NCBI GenBank assembly: GCA_934343915.1
Contig: CAKRIL010000008.1
Coordinates: forward strand, 22,747 to 86,746
Direction of reading: 5' to 3'
Length of the DNA: 64,000 nucleotides
DNA from: an uncultured Lachnospiraceae bacterium
Lineage (GTDB): Bacteria > Bacillota > Clostridia > Lachnospirales > Lachnospiraceae
Position 1 is the first letter of the stretch. Each line of letters starts with the position of its first letter. This document shows positions 1-9,052 of the stretch, piece after piece. The notes beneath the pieces are model-generated. The model did no database searches and was not told where the DNA came from. It worked only from the letters and a program-made list of their open reading frames with translations. The position numbers and the translations under genes are program-made.

Positions 1-1
1 T

Positions 2-376
2 GTCATTGTGGGAAGAAGCCTTGTCGTAGGCAAGCCGCTTGCAATGCTGATGCTCGGAAAGAATGCGACGGTTACGGTATGTCATACAAGAACAAGGAAC
101 ATTGAGGAGGAATGTAAGAGAGCTGATATTCTTGTGGCATGTGCAGGAAGTGCCGGGATGATTAAGAGGGATTTTACGAATCCCGACCAGATTGTTGTGG
201 ATGTCGGCATCAATTTTGTTGACGGAGTTATGTGCGGTGATGTGGACTATGCCGAGACTGCTGAGCATGTTGCGGCAATCACACCTGTTCCGGGAGGAGT
301 GGGGACGGTCACCACATCCGTGCTTTTAAAGCATACACTTGAGAGTGCAGAGAGAAGTAAAGAATTGGAGAAGTGA
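2..376 (+). CDS. folD: FolD, methylenetetrahydrofolate dehydrogenase/cyclohydrolase (3' part)
   Basis: C-terminal part of a bifunctional enzyme that interconverts 5,10-methylene-, methenyl- and 10-formyl-tetrahydrofolate in the cytosol; the start lies upstream of the window. What is visible is the NAD(P)-binding half: the family signature GRSLVVGKPLAML at the edge and, near the end, PVPGGVGTVT. About 124 codons remain of a family length near 285. The formyl-THF product feeds purine synthesis, which also appears in this window (AICAR formyltransferase near 21.3 kb). A DUF2264 gene follows after 29 nt, possibly co-transcribed. Confidence 0.93.
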   Translation, partial: VIVGRSLVVGKPLAMLMLGKNATVTVCHTRTRNIEEECKRADILVACAGSAGMIKRDFTNPDQIVVDVGINFVDGVMCGDVDYAETAEHVAAITPVPGGVGTVTTSVLLKHTLESAERSKELEK

Positions 377-405
377 AAAAGCATTGTAATTGACGGAGGA
401 AGCTT

Positions 406-2520
406 ATGGGAAAATTTGTACCTAGACACACTGATTATGAACGCAGCCCATACACGGGGCTTACCAAGGAGAGCTGGCTTGAGGCGGGAGTGTATATGCT
501 CGACGGAATATTCAAGCATATTAAGACCTTTGACAGTCCTGTTGTCATGCCGAGAAAAGAGACACAGATAACATATCCGCATTATTATTCGGACGAAAAG
601 ACAAGAGCAGCCGAGGTAAAGGCGGAGATATTCGAGGGACTTACACGTTCAATGTTCATTGCGGCACCGGTGCTGCACAATATTCCTGACCTTACACTCA
701 ATGGTTACAGAATTGCAGACTATTATAAGCAGCAGATTCTTGATATATGCACCGAGGGACATCCTTCGTATGTGGGAAGCTACTATGAAATCAAGGAAAG
801 CACGAACTCTGACAGCTTCAGAACATTTCAGCAGACTGTCGAGACCTGTGCTCTTGTAATCTGTCTGTGGGCTTGCAAGGAGCAGATATGGGATACATAT
901 ACCAAGGCAGAGAAGGATAAGATTGCGGCATTTTTAGACAGCTACGCGAGAAATGCGACCGTTCCGCAGAATTGGAGACTTTTTAACATGCTTGACATGG
1001 CGTTCTTAAATATGAACGGCTATGATATTGACAGAGAGATTATGGCTGACCATGCACAGGCTATTTTGGAGTATTATGTGGGGGACGGCTGGTACAGGGA
1101 TGGTCAGAGCTTCGACTATTATTCCTGCTGGGCTTTTAATTTCTATGCACCGTTGTGGAATATGTGGTACGGTTATGAAAATGAGCCTTATATAGCTGAA
1201 CAGTTCGAGAAAAATTCCAACAAGCTCATGGAGACTTATGCGGATTTCTTTGACGCGGACGGCTTCACGAACATGTGGGGCAGAAGCAATATATACCGCT
1301 TCGCAGCAACAAGCTCATTCGACGGGAACATGCTTCTTAAGAATTCTACCGCGGACGCGGGGCTTTCAAGACGTATTATGTCGGGCTCGCTCATGCAGTT
1401 CCTCGGCAGAGAGGATTTCCTGTGGGACGGAATACCTACACTCGGCTTCTACGGACAGTTCGCACCGCTTGTTCAGGGCTACTCCTGCGCGGAATCACCG
1501 TTCTGGCTCGGCAAGGCATTCATGTGTCTGCACCTTCCTGACGGCCATCCTTTTTGGACGGCAAAGGAGAGCAACGGAAGCTGGGATAAGTTAAAAAAGG
1601 GTGAGGTGAAGGAAACTGCTCTTAACGGGCCTGCGCTTTGCTTCACTAATCATAAATCAAGCGGGGAGACAATTCTCCGTTCCGGAAAGATTGTAAAGAA
1701 TGTCGGTGACAAGCACGGTCTGTGGAATTACGCGAAGCTCTCCTTCAACACCAAATATCCATGGGAGGCAACACCGAAGTTCGCTGAGAAGGCTGTGGGG
1801 CTGTTCAAGGTATCTGAGAATATGGTTGAATCACAGCAGTATGTGCTCCGTGATGTGACAAGCGGAAGCGTATCGCTTGCCAATGCGACATTTTGGAGCG
1901 GACTCAGGGAAGGAGTGCTGTACAGAAGACAGCTCTTTGACTACCGCCTTGATGCTGAGATGCACTGGATACAGGGAATGTATCTCGCAGATTTTCCTGT
2001 CGAGTACGGCATAATGCGTGTTGATAAGCTTAAGCTTCACAGAAGACCTGTTGAGCTTACCCTTGGGGCATATGGCTTCCCTGACAATGGAACCGATATT
2101 GTAAGGAGAGAGAGCCGTGATGAGCTTCTTGGAAAGCATGCACAGGCAGTTATATTAAAGGGTAAGGATGCATGCGGCAATGAAAAGCAGCTCGCCATGA
2201 CAATATATGACGGCTGGGATTTCATTGACCTCGTAAACAGTATGGGAAGCAATCCTGATTCCGAGAAATCCATAGTTGTCTACGCGGGTGCTAAGAGAAA
2301 CAAGCAGTACGGCGGACATGAGAAATATATCATGATTTCACAGGTCCTCACAAAGGAGAGTCATGAGGACTTCACGGAGGATGAGCTGTTCCCGTTAAAG
2401 AGCATAAGCTACACCGACGCACAGCAGTGCGGCTGCTTCGGACCTGTAAGGCTTGAGTTCAAGAACGGCACGGTAAAGACGGTTGACTATACGGAGCTTG
2501 AGGGAAAGCTTAGCTTGTAG
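406..2520 (+). CDS. DUF2264 domain-containing protein
   Basis: A 704-residue protein with no signal peptide, so probably cytosolic. The N-terminal half has the typical DUF2264 opening (SPYTGLTKESWLEAG) followed by helical, Trp/Tyr-rich segments such as GDGWYRDGQSFDYYSCWAF that suit an (alpha/alpha)6-barrel. The C-terminal third is beta-rich, as in heparinase- or lyase-like enzymes. I recall that DUF2264 proteins have been connected with glycosidase families acting on uronic acids (GH154), but I cannot confirm this here. The start ATG has a clear GGAGG site 8 nt upstream. Function is inferred as carbohydrate-active, specificity unknown. Confidence 0.8.
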   Translation: MGKFVPRHTDYERSPYTGLTKESWLEAGVYMLDGIFKHIKTFDSPVVMPRKETQITYPHYYSDEKTRAAEVKAEIFEGLTRSMFIAAPVLHNIPDLTLNGYRIADYYKQQILDICTEGHPSYVGSYYEIKESTNSDSFRTFQQTVETCALVICLWACKEQIWDTYTKAEKDKIAAFLDSYARNATVPQNWRLFNMLDMAFLNMNGYDIDREIMADHAQAILEYYVGDGWYRDGQSFDYYSCWAFNFYAPLWNMWYGYENEPYIAEQFEKNSNKLMETYADFFDADGFTNMWGRSNIYRFAATSSFDGNMLLKNSTADAGLSRRIMSGSLMQFLGREDFLWDGIPTLGFYGQFAPLVQGYSCAESPFWLGKAFMCLHLPDGHPFWTAKESNGSWDKLKKGEVKETALNGPALCFTNHKSSGETILRSGKIVKNVGDKHGLWNYAKLSFNTKYPWEATPKFAEKAVGLFKVSENMVESQQYVLRDVTSGSVSLANATFWSGLREGVLYRRQLFDYRLDAEMHWIQGMYLADFPVEYGIMRVDKLKLHRRPVELTLGAYGFPDNGTDIVRRESRDELLGKHAQAVILKGKDACGNEKQLAMTIYDGWDFIDLVNSMGSNPDSEKSIVVYAGAKRNKQYGGHEKYIMISQVLTKESHEDFTEDELFPLKSISYTDAQQCGCFGPVRLEFKNGTVKTVDYTELEGKLSL

Positions 2521-2556
2521 TACATACAATGACAAATGAGAGGAAGGTAACGCATT

Positions 2557-4587
2557 ATGATATGTAAAAAATGCGGAAAAGAATTGAGCGACACTGCCGC
2601 GTTCTGTCCGGCATGCGGCACGCCGCGTTCACCACAGACACCAAAAAATAATCCGAAAAAGAAGATTATCATCGCTGTGGCAGCAGTGATTGTGGTAATA
2701 GCAGCAGTATTTGTCGGAACCAGGCTTCCTTCACTGTTTGGTAGTGATACTGACAGCAAGAGCGTAAAACAGGATGAGAGCAGTAAGAGTGAGGCAGTTA
2801 ATGAGAGCACGGAACCTGTACAGCCGGAAAAAAGCAGTGAAGCAGCGGAGACAACCATGGAGGCAGCAGACTATGATAAGCTGTTGGCTAATTTAGAGCT
2901 GGCTTATAATGCTGTGGAGGATGCGGCGGCACATATAGGAAGCGGAGAGGACTTGGAGGAAAAGGCGGCTGCCTTGGAAGCAGTGCAGCAGACGTTGAGT
3001 AATCTTGAGGAAGAAGCACAGGTACTTACGGCGAATGATTTCGAATTGCAGGATGCGGTTTCCTCATATTACAGTCTGGCAGCTACCTATGCTAAAGTTA
3101 ATTACGAATTTTATGATTTTTTTGTCCGTTATAACAAATCAGCTCTTATATATAGCAGACCTGATTTTTCAAGTGACAATACGAGCGTGCAGGAAGACTA
3201 TAATGCATTGAAGGCATGGTACGAGACAGCCAAAAGTGAATATGAGGCTTTTGAATATCCTTCTTTTATCGAAGGGTACTGGAACGAATATAAGGATATT
3301 TTGGAGCTGAATCAGACTGTTATCGATAAGCTGAGGGAGGCATTAAGCTGCGGCGACATTCTTCGCTATGTCTCATGCCAGGAACTGTATTTGCGTTGTG
3401 GAACTGCCGAAGAAAAATGGTTCAATGATGTACTTGATTCAAGCTTTGATACAGTGAATCGTTATGGCGGTAGCTTATATACCGATTCCTTAAATCTCTA
3501 CAACGAAATACAGGAATATGTCGGCACGTCAAAAAAAGAAGAGTATGAGTTTTCCTATAATTTAAACAATGTCTATTACGATATTGAGTATGTTGATACA
3601 ATTTACCCTTCACTGTATAATACCTACAATTCCTTTGCAATTATAAATATTGCAACCTACGGCGGCGAGAAAAAAATTGATATTGAAGTCGAGATTCCCG
3701 GTGTTACACAGAAGTACAGACAGACCTATACAATCACGGGTGATGTAAAACAGTTGTTTATAAAGCCTCCATTTTTGCCGGGGGATATTGATTTGACCTC
3801 AGCAAAATCGGCACAGATAAATATAATATTCTACGAAAAGGACGGCACACAGGCTGTAACTGAAGCACACCCGATAACTGTAAAGAGCAAAAATGATGTG
3901 GAATGGTACAGCAGTGATTTTGGTATTTTCACGAAGGATAATATTCTGTGCTTCCTGACACCTGAATCATCAAACATAGCTTCCTTGAAGCGCAATGCCA
4001 TAGATGAAATTACCAAGATTACAGCCGGAAGGATGGAATCGCTGCCGGGATATCAGGAGGCAGCATTCAGCAGTACACCATACAGACGTTATCTTATAAC
4101 ATATCTTCAGGCTGCATCTATCATGAGGGCAATGTACAACATGGGCGTGCGTTACAATATGGACAGTTTCTCAGTGAGCGGAAGCAGCCAGCATGTGCTT
4201 ATGCCTGATCAGGTCTTGGAACAGCAGAGCGGTCTGTGTATCGAGACAGCACTGACCGTTGCAAGCGCATTGCAGAGTGCAGACATGCATGCATTCTTAA
4301 TCTTCCCACCCGGACATGCACAGGTTGCCGTGGAGGTATGGAACAGCGGGGAAGGAAGCGGTGAATATTTTCTGATAGAGACAACCGCTTTAACAGATGG
4401 AGTAATAAATGGTACTGAATTTGATAGTTATGCTATTTCGTTATATAACGGAGAAATGTCTTCAGAAAATAATCGATGCATCTCCTATTATGATACTGAG
4501 CAGTGGAGCGAGTATCTTCAGGGCGTGCAATATATAATCGACTGTGACGATTCAAGAGTTCTCGGCATGACACCTTTCGCGAATTAG
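2557..4587 (+). CDS. Zinc-ribbon membrane protein with transglutaminase-like C-terminal domain
   Basis: 676 residues. The N-terminus is a zinc ribbon (CKKCGKELSDTAAFCPACG: two CxxC knuckles), then one transmembrane helix around residues 35-55 (IIIAVAAVIVVIAAVFVG), then a Ser/Glu-rich linker and a long external region. Near residues 545-610 lies a papain-like pattern: Cys in GLCIETALTVASAL, His in PPGHAQVAVEVW, and an acidic residue in FLIETTAL, as in transglutaminase-core peptidases. The topology suggests a cytosolic zinc ribbon and an extracytoplasmic enzyme-like domain. SD AGGAAGG precedes the ATG. The substrate is unknown; the Cys-His-acid triad is my reading and could be degenerate. Confidence 0.6.
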   Translation: MICKKCGKELSDTAAFCPACGTPRSPQTPKNNPKKKIIIAVAAVIVVIAAVFVGTRLPSLFGSDTDSKSVKQDESSKSEAVNESTEPVQPEKSSEAAETTMEAADYDKLLANLELAYNAVEDAAAHIGSGEDLEEKAAALEAVQQTLSNLEEEAQVLTANDFELQDAVSSYYSLAATYAKVNYEFYDFFVRYNKSALIYSRPDFSSDNTSVQEDYNALKAWYETAKSEYEAFEYPSFIEGYWNEYKDILELNQTVIDKLREALSCGDILRYVSCQELYLRCGTAEEKWFNDVLDSSFDTVNRYGGSLYTDSLNLYNEIQEYVGTSKKEEYEFSYNLNNVYYDIEYVDTIYPSLYNTYNSFAIINIATYGGEKKIDIEVEIPGVTQKYRQTYTITGDVKQLFIKPPFLPGDIDLTSAKSAQINIIFYEKDGTQAVTEAHPITVKSKNDVEWYSSDFGIFTKDNILCFLTPESSNIASLKRNAIDEITKITAGRMESLPGYQEAAFSSTPYRRYLITYLQAASIMRAMYNMGVRYNMDSFSVSGSSQHVLMPDQVLEQQSGLCIETALTVASALQSADMHAFLIFPPGHAQVAVEVWNSGEGSGEYFLIETTALTDGVINGTEFDSYAISLYNGEMSSENNRCISYYDTEQWSEYLQGVQYIIDCDDSRVLGMTPFAN

Positions 4588-4604
4588 ATAATACAGGCTA
4601 AGTA

Positions 4605-4633
4605 AAAGGGGCGTTCAATATGAACGTCCCTTT
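4605..4633. terminator. Bidirectional intrinsic terminator
   Basis: A 13-bp stem with one G-U pair (AAAGGGGCGTTCA / TGAACGTCCCTTT) and a 3-nt loop lies between the convergent zinc-ribbon gene and ridA. It ends in TTT on the plus strand and begins with AAAA, so it can serve both genes. Confidence 0.8.
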
Positions 4634-4665
4634 ACATATATGCTGCTGAATTAATAGTATGATTA

Positions 4666-5037
4666 TTATACCTCAGCTATAACCTCAACCTCGCATAATA
4701 CATTCTTAGGAAGTGTCTTTACTGCAACGCATGAACGTGCAGGCTTACCAGTGAAGTACTTAGCGTAAATCTCATTGAACTTTCCAAAATCGCCCATATC
4801 TGCAAGAAAGCAGGTTGTCTTGACAACATTCTCGTAGGAAACACCGGCAGCCTTTAAGAGTGCGCCGAGGTTCTTCATAACCTGCTCGGTCTGCTCCTCA
4901 ATCGTAGTTCCGACAACTGCGCCTGTGGCAGGGTCAAGAGGAACCTGTCCTGATGAGTAGAAAAATCCGTTGGTGATAAAGCCCTGTGAGTAAGGTCCGA
5001 TTGCTGCAGGAGCATCAGGTGTATTAACTAATTTCAT
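4666..5037 (-). CDS. ridA: RidA family reactive intermediate deaminase
   Basis: 123-residue cytosolic protein of the RidA/YjgF/UK114 family, which hydrolyses reactive enamine/imine intermediates released by PLP-dependent dehydratases. Full family length. Signatures visible: GPYSQGF near the N-terminus, the substrate-binding Arg in PARSCVAV, and the C-terminal NVLCEVEVIA. A strong GGAGG site sits just upstream of the ATG, and a plausible promoter lies at 5070-5098. Monocistronic between two terminator or promoter regions. Confidence 0.95.
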   Translation of the reverse strand: MKLVNTPDAPAAIGPYSQGFITNGFFYSSGQVPLDPATGAVVGTTIEEQTEQVMKNLGALLKAAGVSYENVVKTTCFLADMGDFGKFNEIYAKYFTGKPARSCVAVKTLPKNVLCEVEVIAEV

Positions 5038-5069
5038 AAATATACCTCCATGAATATATATTTGTATGT

Positions 5070-5098
5070 ATTTTAACGCGGCAAAACGAAAAAGTAAA
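5070..5098 (-). promoter_or_regulatory. Predicted sigma-A promoter of ridA
   Basis: On the minus strand TTTACT, 17 nt spacer, TAAAAT, about 25 nt ahead of the SD of ridA. The -35 box matches only 4 of 6 consensus bases. Confidence 0.5.
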
Positions 5099-5129
5099 CA
5101 ACTCTTTGAGAGATTTTCTTCTAACGCTT

Positions 5130-6089
5130 TTAATATAATTTTGGTAATTTATCCAAGGTAATGGCATAATCGTGGTTATATAATTCTTTTAATACAACAT
5201 ACTCATTATATTTTTCCGTCAGTGCAAAATCTCCACTCCAAATCATATACCATAACCATGGTACCTGAGTCTCGGCAAGCTTTTTGACATCCGGTAATAT
5301 ACCGCTTTCTGCCAAAGCAGCCCCTTTATGTATAGCTGTAATTTTTTTTAACTCATCATATTTATCTTTAAAGTCTCCATATGCATAAGCGGGTGGGTAA
5401 ATATCTCTTGAAATAATATCACAATAGCTGTCTCCCACATATCCATCCGCCAATGGAGAATTCCATACCCAAATCAAATTATCAAGGTGATGTTTTTCTG
5501 TGTAATAGTGATACATAAATCTATACAGCTCCCGGGCTGTATCTGCCCCTTTGGCTCCCCACCAAAACCAGGCACCCTCAGATTCATGAAAAGGTCTCCA
5601 TAGAATAGGAATATTTTTCTCACAAAAAGGCTGTAATAACGATGCCATATAATCCAAATCACTACACATGGCAATATGTTCAGGTGTACCTTCAAGCAAT
5701 GCCCGTTCTGCATCAAAATCCGTATTTTCTGAATAAAATGACTTATCTCTGCCTCCAAGAGGTGAAAACCAATGCCATGTAAAGGTAATCAGCCCGCCTT
5801 TTTTTGCCCACTCCCATGCTTTACCTAAAGTTCCCCTGTTCCGCGTTACTTCCGTTACACATGCGGAATCTGCCGTTTCAAGCTGAATATTAGGTGAATA
5901 TGAAAGAAGCTCAAAGCCGCACAATGCAGGCAGCTTTCCTGTTATCTTTTGTATTTCTGATAATTCTTCCTGTTCCATAGTCTGTGTATGCTGACCTGTA
6001 ATAATGCCTTTGCCTTCTATTTCGTCAAGATATTCCATAACATTCTTTACTTCTTTTGTTGCATGGGGATTACATGGATATGTTATCAT
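5130..6089 (-). CDS. GH26 family glycoside hydrolase (beta-mannanase/mannosidase-like), cytosolic
   Basis: 319 residues covering one GH26 (beta/alpha)8 catalytic domain. The acid/base Glu is E169 in WRPFHESEG and the nucleophile is E261 in ALAESG; other family marks are TGQHTQ, TWHWFSP and LIWVWNSP. Family members hydrolyse beta-1,4-mannans or, less often, beta-1,3-xylans. There is no signal peptide or binding module, so it probably acts inside the cell on imported manno-oligosaccharides. SD GGAG (CTCC on plus) precedes the ATG. No transporter lies next to it, so the substrate is inferred. Confidence 0.88.
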   Translation of the reverse strand: MITYPCNPHATKEVKNVMEYLDEIEGKGIITGQHTQTMEQEELSEIQKITGKLPALCGFELLSYSPNIQLETADSACVTEVTRNRGTLGKAWEWAKKGGLITFTWHWFSPLGGRDKSFYSENTDFDAERALLEGTPEHIAMCSDLDYMASLLQPFCEKNIPILWRPFHESEGAWFWWGAKGADTARELYRFMYHYYTEKHHLDNLIWVWNSPLADGYVGDSYCDIISRDIYPPAYAYGDFKDKYDELKKITAIHKGAALAESGILPDVKKLAETQVPWLWYMIWSGDFALTEKYNEYVVLKELYNHDYAITLDKLPKLY

Positions 6090-6259
6090 AATTTACACTC
6101 CTTTGCTTTTCATTCAGATTGACATGTGACTTATTTTTATCAAAATTATAGCACAGGTTGTGAATATAATAAATCGAACATTTGGGATGTCGGTATTTTT
6201 ATGGCATGCTTTGGAATATAATATGAAATGAGGGCTAATATGTCAAGGTGGGGGTAATA

Positions 6260-7189
6260 ATGAGGGGTGTATTTAACAGTGCGTATGCGGGCATATATGA
6301 GATTCCGTGCGGGGTAAAGTGTGCCGAGGAGGGCGTTGTAAAGTCCGCGATAGCGGATGAGGGCTTATACGGGCAGAGGTTCGAGGTTATCGGAGAGTGC
6401 TGTGACAGGGCGGGAGAGTTCGTCAGGATAAGGACTGATTATGGTTATGAGGGGTATGTTAAATGCAATGATGTTATCTTAAATGATTGTACTTGCGGAT
6501 GCGATGAAGGGAATATACGATATATTCAGGGGGATAAATATGAGCTTGTTCAGGTAAAAAAGGCGGTCGTGGATATTCTGTCAGAGCCGTTCGTGGCTTC
6601 GGTGCGGCTTATGTCGGTCACCAGAGGTGCGGTGCTTATGTGCCTTGATTTTGAAAATGAAAAGCAGGATGAGAATGACAAATGTCTGGACAATCAATAT
6701 ATGCGCGTGAAACTGTACGACGGAAGGTGCGGTTATATCCCGAGGTCATGTGTGGAGGATTATGCGGTGCCGCTTGATGAAGAGCAGATTGCGCGGCTTG
6801 ACGAGGAAAAGCTTCGGGAGAGGCTTGTCAGAACTGCGGCATCATATCTCGGAGTTCAGTACAGGTGGGGAGGAAAGACACCGCTTGGAATAGACTGTTC
6901 GGGGCTTACCTCTATGGCATATATGCTTAATGGAATATACATCTATCGCGATGCGGTGTTAAAGCCGGGATTTCCAGTGAGGCAGATATCATATGAGTGC
7001 AAGAAGCCCGGGGATTTGCTGTATTTTCCGGGGCATATTGCCATGTACATAGGGAGTGAAGAGTATATTCATTCGACGGCGAGAGCCGGGAGCGACGGAG
7101 TTGTACTTAACAGTCTTAATCCATGTTCGACACTGTTCAGGCTTGATTTGGCGGAGAGCCTGTATGCGGTAGGGCGCGTGTTTGCTTAA
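6260..7189 (+). CDS. NlpC/P60 peptidase with SH3-like domains (YkfC-like)
   Basis: 309 residues from the ATG at 6260, chosen over an upstream GTG because the SD AAGGTGGGGG sits at the right distance. Two SH3b-like stretches (about residues 5-75 and 90-170) precede an NlpC/P60 domain with catalytic Cys near residue 213 in GIDCSGLTSMAY and His in FPGHIAMYIG. The architecture and lack of signal peptide match YkfC-type gamma-D-glutamyl-L-diamino acid endopeptidases, which cleave imported murein peptides. An M19 dipeptidase lies two genes downstream, compatible with peptide recycling. Confidence 0.82.
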   Translation: MRGVFNSAYAGIYEIPCGVKCAEEGVVKSAIADEGLYGQRFEVIGECCDRAGEFVRIRTDYGYEGYVKCNDVILNDCTCGCDEGNIRYIQGDKYELVQVKKAVVDILSEPFVASVRLMSVTRGAVLMCLDFENEKQDENDKCLDNQYMRVKLYDGRCGYIPRSCVEDYAVPLDEEQIARLDEEKLRERLVRTAASYLGVQYRWGGKTPLGIDCSGLTSMAYMLNGIYIYRDAVLKPGFPVRQISYECKKPGDLLYFPGHIAMYIGSEEYIHSTARAGSDGVVLNSLNPCSTLFRLDLAESLYAVGRVFA

Positions 7190-7206
7190 AAAGAAAATAA
7201 ATCATA

Positions 7207-7235
7207 TTGCTTAAAATGATACATTGTGTTAATAT
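7207..7235 (+). promoter_or_regulatory. Predicted promoter of the AAA/PD-(D/E)XK gene
   Basis: TTGCTT, 17 nt, TAATAT, about 70 nt ahead of the ATG at 7308. Both boxes are near consensus. Confidence 0.5.
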
Positions 7236-7307
7236 ATATTAAGTAATAATGTTGTTATTTAGGAGCAGGATACGGATTGTACGGCGCATAATGGAGACAG
7301 GCAGGTT

Positions 7308-9029
7308 ATGAAATATAATATCGGAATCGGAAAACAGAATTTTGCAGATATAAGAGAAAATAATTATTTCTTTGTGGATAAGACAGCATTCATAAAGGAA
7401 TGGTGGGAGTCGGGTGATGATGTAACGCTTATAACCCGACCGAGACGTTTTGGAAAGACGCTGAATATGAGTATGCTCAACTGTTTTTTCTCAAACCAGT
7501 ATGCTGACAGCGGTTATTTGTTCAGAGGCTTGAAGATATGGGAGGATGAGAAATACAGAAAGATTCAGGGAACATATCCTGTTATTTTTATAAGCTTTGC
7601 GGATGTCAAGAGCACAGGCTTTTATGAGGCGAGAAGTACCATAGCAGCCATAATAAATGATGTGTACAAGCAGCATAGGTATCTGCTCGACAGTGATATT
7701 CTCACGGACGGTGAGAAGGATGTATGGGAATGGCTCGAAAGATATGTAATTGACTCTTCTATGAATAATGATGAAAACAATTCCATGATACAGAGGGCAA
7801 TCAAGAACTTATGCGGTTGTCTTGCAAGATACTATGACAGTAAGGTGTTAATTCTGCTTGATGAGTATGATACACCAATGCAGGAAGCATATATTCATGG
7901 TTATTGGGATGAATTTACTTCATTTATCAGAAGCTTTTTTAATGCCACATTCAAAACTAACCCGTATTTGGAACGCGCAATAATGACAGGAATCACAAGG
8001 GTATCAAAAGAATCAATTTTTTCGGATTTGAATAATTTAACTGTGGTTACAACGACATCCGACAGATACAGTACATGCTTTGGTTTTACGGAGGTGGAAG
8101 TTTTTCATGTGCTTGATGAGATGCAGCTCGGGGAATGCAAGGCGGATGTGAAGAGATGGTATGACGGTTTTGTTTTCGGGGAACATAGGGATATATATAA
8201 TCCATGGTCGATTACCAATTTCCTCAAAGAGCAGAAGCTCAGACCATATTGGGCATTGACCAGTTCCAACAGTCTTGTGAGCAGACTTATTCAGACGGCA
8301 CCGGGGGATGTAAAGCAGACGATGGAAGATTTGGTGAGCGGCAGGGAGGTGGTTGTCAATTTTGATGAGCAGATAGTTTTCAGCCAGCTTGGAAAGGATA
8401 AGAATGCTATATGGAGTCTTTTGGTGGCGAGTGGATATTTAAAGCCTGATGCTGTGGAGTACAGAGGTGAGCTGATGGAACCATGGTACCATTTGTCGAT
8501 AACGAATCTTGAGACCAGAAGTATGTTCTATACTATGTTCAAGGCATGGTTTAATGATAATGATTCCAATTACAATGCGTTCGTCGTGGCTTTATTGAAG
8601 GGTAATCTCAAGGAAATGAATGTGTACATGAATGATGTGGCACTTTCAACCTTCAGCAGTTTTGACATTGGAACGCATCCGTCTGAGAAAGCACAGCCTG
8701 AGAAGTTTTATCATGGCTTTGTTTTGGGGCTGCTGGTTGAACTGCGTGACATATACGAGATTAAATCGAACCGCGAGAGCGGATACGGCAGATATGATGT
8801 GATGCTTATTCCAAAGAAGGAGGCCGCAAAATATAATGCCATTGTACTTGAATTTAAGGTGTTTGATGCATGCGATGAGAGAACCCTTGAGGACACCGCG
8901 CAGTCTGCACTAAGACAGATAGAGGAGAAAAATTACGATGCCGAGCTTTTATCTTGCGGCATCGCAAAGGAGCGCATAAAGCACTACGGCTTCGCATTTG
9001 AAGGTAAGAGGGTGCTGATAGCGGAATAA
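7308..9029 (+). CDS. AAA-ATPase-like protein with C-terminal PD-(D/E)XK nuclease domain
   Basis: 573 residues of the family pairing an AAA-ATPase_like domain (PF09820-type) with a PD-(D/E)XK domain (DUF1703/PDDEXK_9-type). Visible: degenerate Walker A TRPRRFGKTLNMS near residue 45, Walker B VLILLDEYDTPM near residue 185, and the nuclease-like core YDVMLIP...IVLEFKV near residues 495-515. Such genes are multicopy in gut Clostridia and Bacteroides; their role is unproven, with defence or mobile-DNA functions suggested. This copy looks intact and has no transposon ends. The dipeptidase gene follows after only 23 nt. Confidence 0.85.
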   Translation: MKYNIGIGKQNFADIRENNYFFVDKTAFIKEWWESGDDVTLITRPRRFGKTLNMSMLNCFFSNQYADSGYLFRGLKIWEDEKYRKIQGTYPVIFISFADVKSTGFYEARSTIAAIINDVYKQHRYLLDSDILTDGEKDVWEWLERYVIDSSMNNDENNSMIQRAIKNLCGCLARYYDSKVLILLDEYDTPMQEAYIHGYWDEFTSFIRSFFNATFKTNPYLERAIMTGITRVSKESIFSDLNNLTVVTTTSDRYSTCFGFTEVEVFHVLDEMQLGECKADVKRWYDGFVFGEHRDIYNPWSITNFLKEQKLRPYWALTSSNSLVSRLIQTAPGDVKQTMEDLVSGREVVVNFDEQIVFSQLGKDKNAIWSLLVASGYLKPDAVEYRGELMEPWYHLSITNLETRSMFYTMFKAWFNDNDSNYNAFVVALLKGNLKEMNVYMNDVALSTFSSFDIGTHPSEKAQPEKFYHGFVLGLLVELRDIYEIKSNRESGYGRYDVMLIPKKEAAKYNAIVLEFKVFDACDERTLEDTAQSALRQIEEKNYDAELLSCGIAKERIKHYGFAFEGKRVLIAE

Positions 9030-9052
9030 AAATGATATGGAGGCAGCACACT

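Noticed and set aside
7308..9029. Transposase or integrase reading of the AAA/PD-(D/E)XK gene
   Set aside because: No terminal repeats or target duplications; motifs match the AAA-ATPase_like/DUF1703 family instead.
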